A stretch of 11,078 nt of DNA from Lachnoclostridium sp. (GTDB taxonomy: Bacteria; Bacillota; Clostridia; Lachnospirales; Lachnospiraceae). Both the position numbers and the translations under genes were made by a program. The stretch lies in contig DMCD01000237.1 in NCBI GenBank assembly GCA_003445895.1, forward strand, positions 1-11,078. The letters are read 5' to 3'. How positions within the stretch are numbered: position 1 is the stretch's first letter; every line of letters starts with the position of its first letter. This document shows, one piece after another, positions 7,061 through 11,078 of this stretch. The notes below the pieces were generated by a model, which made no database searches, was not told the origin of the DNA, and saw nothing but the letters and a program-made list of their open reading frames with translations.

Positions 7061-7999
7061 ATGCAGAATAAAACGGTGGATGTAATTATTCCGACTTTCC
7101 GGCCGGACCGTAAATTTGATATACTTTTGCAGAGACTTCTGTCGCAGAATGTCAGGCCCCGGCGTATCATTGTGGTCAATACGGGCGAGGAATTCTGGGA
7201 CGAAGAGCATGTGCGCAAGGTTACCGGAGGGCAGGTGCCGGAGGTGTTCCACGTGCGGCCGGAGGAATTCGACCACGGCGGAACCAGGCACCTGGCAATC
7301 CAGCGAAGCGATGCCGACGTGTTTGTGTGCATGACCCAGGACGCGGTGCCTGCAGATAAGGATCTCATCGGAAACCTTCTCGGGATGCTGTATTCCGAGG
7401 ACCGTGTGGCTGCCGTCTGCGCAAGGCAGCTGCCGATGCCCGACTGCGGCATCATCGAGCGGTACACCAGGCAGTTCAACTATCCGGACAAAAGCAGGAT
7501 GAAGTGGGAAAAGGACCTGAAAACCATGGGCATCAAGACCTTTTTCTGCTCCAATGTGTGCGCGGCCTACCGCCGGGATATCTATGACCGGATGGGCGGA
7601 TTCCTCCGAAGAACCATCTTCAATGAGGATATGATCTATGCGGGATATGCCATCCGGGCCGGATACGGCATCGGCTACTGCGCGGAAGCCCGGGTTATCC
7701 ACTCCCACAATTACGGGGCCGCAGAGCAGATTCACCGGAATTTTGACCTGGCGGTATCCCAGGCGGACCATCCCGAGGTGTTCGGGAATATCTCCTCCGA
7801 GGGAGAGGGCATCCGGCTGGTGAAGCAGACGGCCGCCTATCTGATGCGCCACGGAAGGGCGTATCTGCTGCCGAAGCTGGTGCTGCAGAGCGCCTGCAAG
7901 TACACGGGATACCTGCTCGGCAAGAATTACAGGAAGCTTCCGGGCGGTCTGGTGAAAAAACTTACAATGAATAAGAATTACTGGGGAAACAAATCATGA
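7061..7999 (+). CDS. GT2-family glycosyltransferase, rhamnosyltransferase-like
   Basis: 312 residues, typical for RfbF/RfbN-type rhamnosyltransferases. The GT-A core starts at Val-Ile-Ile-Pro-Thr-Phe (8-13). Phe-Asp-His-Gly-Gly-Thr-Arg-His at 70-77 and Met-Thr-Gln-Asp-Ala at 91-95 hold the nucleotide-sugar and metal contacts in this subfamily. Glu-Arg-Tyr-Thr-Arg-Gln-Phe-Asn-Tyr-Pro at 133-142 and Phe-Asn-Glu-Asp-Met at 187-191 are further subfamily marks, followed by His-Ser-His at 214-216. Family knowledge: these enzymes use dTDP-L-rhamnose. The rfbC gene downstream in the same block supports a rhamnose donor, though the exact sugar is not proven. The ATG at 7061 follows GGGGA at 7050-7054 and lies 23 bases after the previous stop. 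The stop overlaps the next start as ATGA, which suggests coupled translation. Confidence 0.87.
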   Translation: MQNKTVDVIIPTFRPDRKFDILLQRLLSQNVRPRRIIVVNTGEEFWDEEHVRKVTGGQVPEVFHVRPEEFDHGGTRHLAIQRSDADVFVCMTQDAVPADKDLIGNLLGMLYSEDRVAAVCARQLPMPDCGIIERYTRQFNYPDKSRMKWEKDLKTMGIKTFFCSNVCAAYRRDIYDRMGGFLRRTIFNEDMIYAGYAIRAGYGIGYCAEARVIHSHNYGAAEQIHRNFDLAVSQADHPEVFGNISSEGEGIRLVKQTAAYLMRHGRAYLLPKLVLQSACKYTGYLLGKNYRKLPGGLVKKLTMNKNYWGNKS

Positions 8000-8676
8000 C
8001 GGATGTACTGGTCATCATACCGGCCTACAATGAATCCGCAAATATCGAGACGGTGGTGGGACGATTAAACAGCATCTGTCCGAACTACGACTACGTGGTG
8101 GTCAATGACGGGTCCACCGACAGCACGGCGGAAATCTGCAGAAGATGCGGATTTAACCTTCTGGACCTGCCGGTGAATCTGGGACTGGCCGGGGGATTCC
8201 AGGCCGGCCTCCGCTACGCGGCCCGGTACGGCTACCGCTACGCCATCCAGATTGACGGCGACGGACAGCACCGGCCGGAATATATCCGGAGCATGAAGGA
8301 GAAGATGGACGAGGGCTACGATATCGTCATCGGATCCCGGTTCGTGGGGGAGAAGAAACCATTTACCATGCGGATGATCGGGAGCCGGATGATTGGATTC
8401 GCCATCCGCCTGACCACGGGCAAGAAGATCCAGGATCCCACCTCGGGAATGCGGATGTTCAGCAGGCGGATGATTGAGATGTTCGCCGAGGGCCTGAATT
8501 TCGGGCCGGAGCCGGATACGGTGTCTTATCTTATCCGGAAGGGTGCGAAGGTAGCCGAGGTTCCGGTGAAGATGGATGAGCGGATGGGCGGAGTAAGCTA
8601 TCTCACGCCGCTGAAATCTGCCTCCTATATGATAAAGATGCTGGTATCCATCCTGGTGATCCAGGGGTTCCGGTAA
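7996..8676 (+). CDS. GT2-family DPM1/GtrB-like glycosyltransferase (polyprenyl-phosphate sugar synthase type)
   Basis: 226 residues, short and close to the soluble DPM1 class. Pro-Ala-Tyr-Asn-Glu at 9-13 and Val-Asn-Asp-Gly-Ser-Thr-Asp at 36-42 bind the nucleotide. Asp-Gly-Asp-Gly-Gln-His at 87-92 is the metal site. Asp-Pro-Thr-Ser-Gly-Met-Arg at 147-153 is the usual DPM1/GtrB block, and Glu-Arg-Met-Gly-Gly-Val-Ser at 195-201 follows the acceptor loop. Unlike GtrB it lacks the two C-terminal membrane helices and ends in a single short hydrophobic stretch (209-223). Family knowledge: such enzymes transfer a sugar from a nucleotide donor to polyprenyl phosphate. The next gene is DUF2304, a common partner of this type, which may supply the missing membrane anchor (inference). 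It overlaps the preceding gene by four bases (ATGA), with GGGGA at 7983-7987 as ribosome site. Confidence 0.87.
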   Translation: MTDVLVIIPAYNESANIETVVGRLNSICPNYDYVVVNDGSTDSTAEICRRCGFNLLDLPVNLGLAGGFQAGLRYAARYGYRYAIQIDGDGQHRPEYIRSMKEKMDEGYDIVIGSRFVGEKKPFTMRMIGSRMIGFAIRLTTGKKIQDPTSGMRMFSRRMIEMFAEGLNFGPEPDTVSYLIRKGAKVAEVPVKMDERMGGVSYLTPLKSASYMIKMLVSILVIQGFR

Positions 8677-8695
8677 ATTAAGAAAGAAACTGCGC

Positions 8696-8710
8696 CTTTT
8701 CGGCGAAAAG
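8696..8710 (+). repeat. Short inverted repeat in a 53-base gap
   Basis: CTTTTC (8696-8701) and GAAAAG (8705-8710) are perfect reverse complements around a three-base spacer, between the DPM1-like and DUF2304 genes. There is no T-run after it, so it is not a terminator. A competing stem, CGCC with GGCG, overlaps it. It may be a small mRNA hairpin or chance. Confidence 0.3.
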
Positions 8711-8729
8711 AGATGCGAAGGGGAAAGAC

Positions 8730-9143
8730 ATGACAATCACGCTCCGGCTGGTGGTAACGGCAGCTTCCATACTGACCGCGGCCATGGTTCTCAGAAAAAT
8801 ACGGAAATCCCAGCTGCAGATCGAAGATTCGATTTTCTGGATCGGATTCTGCTTTATTCTGGTGGTATTTGCCCTGTTTCCGCGGGTGCCGGATATGCTG
8901 TCGAAGCTGGCGGGAACCTACACGACCGCCAATTTCATCTACATGGCGGTGATTTTTCTGCTGATTGTGAAGCTTTTCCGGATGACGCTTGCTATATCAA
9001 AGCTGGAATCCCAGATAAAAAGGCTGGTGCAGGACCTGGCGCTGGAGCGGCACGGCCGGGACAGCGGGGAAGAATACCCGGTCCGGGAGAGTAGCGGCCT
9101 GACAGAAAGTAAAACAGAGGAGAAAAAACATGGGACAGATTAA
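8730..9143 (+). CDS. DUF2304-family small membrane protein
   Basis: 137 residues with three predicted membrane helices near 3-20, 34-51 and 66-82. A charged, heptad-like helix (86-106) and a low-complexity acidic tail follow. Ile-Glu-Asp-Ser-Ile-Phe-Trp just before the second helix, and the size, fit DUF2304. The family has no proven biochemical role. It commonly follows DPM1-like GT2 genes in surface glycan loci, as here, and may anchor the enzyme or help move the lipid-linked sugar (inference). The ATG at 8730 has GAAGGGGA at 8717-8724. Its 3' end overlaps rfbC by 14 bases in a different frame, and the rfbC ribosome site is inside this gene. Confidence 0.83.
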   Translation: MTITLRLVVTAASILTAAMVLRKIRKSQLQIEDSIFWIGFCFILVVFALFPRVPDMLSKLAGTYTTANFIYMAVIFLLIVKLFRMTLAISKLESQIKRLVQDLALERHGRDSGEEYPVRESSGLTESKTEEKKHGTD

Positions 9144-9738
9144 GGTAACAAAGTGCCCGATCGAAGGGCTGTATGTGATTGAGCCCGCCGTGCACGGGGA
9201 TGCGCGGGGATACTTTATGGAGACCTACAACCAGAACGACATGCACGAGGCGGGCCTGGACATGGTATTTGTGCAGGACAACCAGAGCATGTCGAAAAAG
9301 GGCGTTCTCCGGGGACTGCATTTCCAGAAGGAATATCCCCAGGGCAAGCTGGTGCGGGTCATTAAGGGCGCTGTGTTTGACGTGGCGGTGGACCTCCGGG
9401 AGGGAAGCAAGACCTACGGCCAGTGGTACGGCGTGGAGCTGACCGAGGAGAACAAAAAGCAGTTCTATATCTCCGAGGGATTTGCCCACGGCTTCCTGGT
9501 GCTTTCCGAGACGGCGGAGTTCTGCTACAAGGTAACGGATTTCTGGCATCCTGGCGACGAGAGCGGCCTGGCATGGAATGATCCGGAGATCGGCATCCAG
9601 TGGCCCCATGTGGAAGGGGAGTATCCGGGGGATGCATCCTGCGCGGGCTACCGGATGGATGACGGAACAGAGCTTAATCTCAGCGATAAGGACCAGAAGT
9701 GGCAGGGCCTTCGGGATACCTTCCATTTTTCCATCTGA
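9130..9738 (+). CDS. rfbC: dTDP-4-dehydrorhamnose 3,5-epimerase
   Basis: 202 residues. This cytoplasmic cupin enzyme epimerises C3 and C5 of dTDP-4-keto-6-deoxyglucose on the way to dTDP-L-rhamnose. Asp-Ala-Arg-Gly-Tyr-Phe-Met-Glu-Thr-Tyr is at 24-33. Leu-Arg-Gly-Leu-His-Phe-Gln at 60-66 has the catalytic base His64. Asp-Val-Ala-Val-Asp-Leu-Arg is at 84-90, Gly-Phe-Ala-His-Gly-Phe at 117-122, and Tyr133 in Tyr-Lys-Val-Thr-Asp is the catalytic acid. Trp149-Asn-Asp-Pro follows. The core is canonical. The length exceeds the roughly 180 usual residues because of an added segment around 161-183, before the conserved Leu-Ser-Asp-Lys-Asp. I recall similar extended versions in clostridial homologues. 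The rmlA, rmlB and rmlD partners are not in the window. Together with the rhamnosyltransferase-like gene, it points to rhamnose in the glycan. Confidence 0.95.
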   Translation: MGQIKVTKCPIEGLYVIEPAVHGDARGYFMETYNQNDMHEAGLDMVFVQDNQSMSKKGVLRGLHFQKEYPQGKLVRVIKGAVFDVAVDLREGSKTYGQWYGVELTEENKKQFYISEGFAHGFLVLSETAEFCYKVTDFWHPGDESGLAWNDPEIGIQWPHVEGEYPGDASCAGYRMDDGTELNLSDKDQKWQGLRDTFHFSI

Positions 9739-9762
9739 TTTCTGCGGGAGTAACATTGCGAT

Positions 9763-10578
9763 ATGAGATCCTTATTCACGCTGTTTCGTGAAATTATAAA
9801 AAACCGGAAGATGGTTCTGGAGCTGGCGAAGGCAGACTTCCGCAAGCGCTTTGTGGGGTCCTATTTCGGCGTGATCTGGATGTTTATCCAGCCGCTGGTG
9901 ACCATCGCTATCTACGCCTTCATCTTCGGCGAACACGGCATGAAAAACGCCCCGCCGGTGCCGAATGCATCCTATGTCATCTGGCTGGCGCCGGGCATCA
10001 TCCCGTGGTTTTATTTCAGCGAGGCCCTCAATACGGGCACCAATACGCTGCAGGAATACAGCTACCTGGTCAAGAAGGTGGTGTTCAAGGTGGAACTGCT
10101 GCCGGTCATCAAGCTGATATCCTGCTTCATGGTGCATCTGTGCTTCCTGGTGATCATGTTCGGCCTGTATCTCCTGGACGGGAGAAGGCCCATGATTTCC
10201 TGGCTGCAGGTCTTCTATTACGCCTTCGCGCTGTCGATGCTGAGCCTGGGAATCATACTGCTCACCGGGGCGGTGCAGATTTTCTTCAAGGATATGGCCC
10301 AGATTGTGGGAATCTGCCTGCAGTTCGGCATGTGGCTGACCCCCATCATGTATGACGAGCATATCTTTACCAGCCGCGCCGCGTGGCTGGAGACCTTTTT
10401 CAAGCTGAATCCCTTTTATTACATCGCGGCGGGATACCGGGATTCCATGCTGACGGGAGACTGGTTTTTTATGCGACCGACGATGACGCTGTATTTCTGG
10501 GCGGTGACGCTTCTTCTGCTGGTTTTCGGACTGCGGGTATTTAAGAAGCTCAGACCGCATTTTTCAGACGTGCTGTAA
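9763..10578 (+). CDS. ABC-2 type polysaccharide/teichoic acid export permease (Wzm/TagG-like)
   Basis: 271 residues, the usual size. The N-terminal amphipathic part (1-35) has the Ala-Asp-Phe-Arg-Lys-Arg-Phe-Val-Gly-Ser-Tyr-Phe-Gly stretch typical of Wzm/TagG. The first helix reads Ile-Trp-Met-Phe-Ile-Gln-Pro. Tyr-Leu-Val-Lys-Lys-Val-Val-Phe at 101-108 is the cytoplasmic coupling region, and Leu-Asn-Pro-Phe-Tyr-Tyr at 215-220 precedes Gly-Tyr-Arg-Asp near the C-terminal helices. About six membrane helices are visible. Role: with an ATPase (Wzt/TagH) it exports a finished, lipid-linked glycan. The ATPase gene normally follows, but the next gene here is ddh, so the partner lies elsewhere or is shared. 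The start codon has only GGGAG, 12 bases upstream. It sits 24 bases after rfbC, probably in the same transcript. Confidence 0.92.
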   Translation: MRSLFTLFREIIKNRKMVLELAKADFRKRFVGSYFGVIWMFIQPLVTIAIYAFIFGEHGMKNAPPVPNASYVIWLAPGIIPWFYFSEALNTGTNTLQEYSYLVKKVVFKVELLPVIKLISCFMVHLCFLVIMFGLYLLDGRRPMISWLQVFYYAFALSMLSLGIILLTGAVQIFFKDMAQIVGICLQFGMWLTPIMYDEHIFTSRAAWLETFFKLNPFYYIAAGYRDSMLTGDWFFMRPTMTLYFWAVTLLLLVFGLRVFKKLRPHFSDVL

Positions 10579-10665
10579 CAGGCAGCTAAAATATGATAGG
10601 AAGGCAACGGCAGCAGGGGGAGTCCGGAGCGTTTCCATATAAACTTTTATCAGGAGGTAGTGGAA
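10579..10665 (+). other. AT-rich gap between permease and ddh
   Basis: 87 bases. A TATGAT at 10592-10597 could be a -10 box, but no acceptable -35 lies 15-19 bases before it. ATAAA and TTTAT form a small inverted repeat at 10639-10650. I see no GC-stem plus T-run terminator, so read-through from the permease into ddh is possible. Confidence 0.4.
10652..10658 (+). promoter_or_regulatory. Consensus Shine-Dalgarno site of ddh
   Basis: AGGAGGT, complementary to the 16S rRNA tail, lies seven bases before the ATG at 10666. It is the strongest ribosome site in the window and fixes the start of ddh. Confidence 0.8.
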
Positions 10666-11078
10666 ATGAGTATCAGAATCGGTATCAATGGGTACGGCAA
10701 CCTCGGAAGAGGCGTGGAGCTGGCAGTCAAGGCAGCGCCGGATATGGAGCTGGCGGCAGTATTTACCAGAAGAGATCCGGCTGCTGTGAAGATCCTTACC
10801 CCGGGCGTTCCGGTGGTAAATGTCAGCGAGATCGGTGACTGGAAGGACAAAATTGACGTGCTTATCCTCTGCGGCGGAAGCGCCACAGACCTGCCGGTAC
10901 AGACACCGCAGATGGCGAAGGATTTCGTCTGCATCGACAGCTTTGACAATCACGCCCATATTCCGGAGCATTTCGCGAACGTGGATGCTGCGGCGAAGGA
11001 GGGCGGAAAGCTGGCCATCATTTCCTGCGGCTGGGATCCGGGCATGTTCTCCCTGAACCGTGTTTACGCCAACGCCGT
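10666..11078 (+). CDS. ddh: meso-diaminopimelate D-dehydrogenase, N-terminal part
   Basis: 137 codons are visible and the gene runs off the right edge; the full protein is usually about 320-330 residues. The enzyme makes meso-diaminopimelate from tetrahydrodipicolinate, ammonia and NADPH in one step, for peptidoglycan and lysine. The Rossmann dinucleotide loop is Gly-Tyr-Gly-Asn-Leu-Gly-Arg-Gly at 9-16. Cys-Gly-Gly-Ser-Ala-Thr-Asp-Leu-Pro is at 69-77. Asp-Ser-Phe-Asp-Asn-His at 91-96 and Gly-Trp-Asp-Pro-Gly-Met-Phe-Ser at 122-129 are the substrate and domain-interface blocks, matching the Corynebacterium glutamicum enzyme from memory. The N-terminus is intact and nothing looks broken. It is probably the housekeeping neighbour bordering the glycan locus and not part of glycan synthesis, although both feed the cell envelope. 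Confidence 0.95.
   Translation, partial: MSIRIGINGYGNLGRGVELAVKAAPDMELAAVFTRRDPAAVKILTPGVPVVNVSEIGDWKDKIDVLILCGGSATDLPVQTPQMAKDFVCIDSFDNHAHIPEHFANVDAAAKEGGKLAIISCGWDPGMFSLNRVYANA

Noticed and set aside
9772..10560. A 262-codon open frame on the minus strand
   Set aside because: It mirrors the ABC-2 permease almost end to end and its translation is a His/Gln/Arg-rich shadow.
10571..10590. Possible terminator after the permease
   Set aside because: Only a very short CTGT/ACAG palindrome is present, with no stable stem and no T-run.
10593..10838. An 81-codon plus-strand frame at the right edge
   Set aside because: It overlaps the ddh frame, which has a perfect ribosome site and clear dehydrogenase motifs. 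The frame itself shows no domain.
1..11078. tRNA, rRNA, CRISPR array, insertion sequence or long direct repeats
   Set aside because: Reading through the window showed no array of spaced repeats, no transposase-like protein and no tRNA-like cloverleaf. Nearly all bases are covered by glycan genes.

Overview
The window is one strand-biased block of a cell-surface glycan locus, with every real gene on the + strand. The DNA is GC-rich. Shine-Dalgarno (SD) sites are GGAGG-like, genes overlap by a few bases, and the block ends in a meso-diaminopimelate dehydrogenase gene. This suggests a Firmicute of the Clostridia, most likely a GC-rich Lachnospiraceae-type gut bacterium. That placement is an inference from protein flavour and gene style; the species cannot be read from the sequence. 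No RNA gene, insertion sequence or CRISPR array was seen, and no gap between genes exceeds 100 bases.

Left block (1-6142). It opens with the C-terminal end of a MalY/PatB-like aminotransferase-fold enzyme. A LicD-family phosphotransferase, a TacF/Wzx-like flippase, a class V aminotransferase, a LicC-like cytidylyltransferase and a DUF2142 (GT-C-like) membrane protein follow. The first four junctions overlap or are only a few bases apart, so this reads as one operon. The set resembles the pneumococcal lic locus (licC, tacF, licD), which puts phosphocholine on teichoic acid. Here no choline kinase or choline transporter is visible and aminotransferases stand in the locus instead. I infer that the phospho-substituent is made inside the cell from a keto or aldehyde precursor, for example 2-aminoethylphosphonate or another amino-alcohol phosphate, then activated with CTP and transferred to the glycan by LicD.

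Right block (6143-10578). A near-consensus sigma-A promoter lies in the 94-base gap at 6143-6236 and is followed by a leader with a small hairpin. Three GT2 glycosyltransferases follow: one HQDD-type, one rhamnosyltransferase-like and one DPM1/GtrB-like. After them come a DUF2304 membrane protein, RfbC (dTDP-rhamnose pathway) and an ABC-2 polysaccharide export permease. This block would build a rhamnose-containing glycan and export it. The ATPase partner of the permease is not the next gene.

Right edge (10579-11078). After an 87-base AT-rich gap with a perfect SD, the first 137 codons of ddh run off the window. This looks like the housekeeping border of the locus.

The most interesting points are the choline-free lic-like module, the promoter that splits the locus, the two different exporters, and the GT2-DUF2304 plus DUF2142 set as a candidate lipid-linked sugar decoration system.
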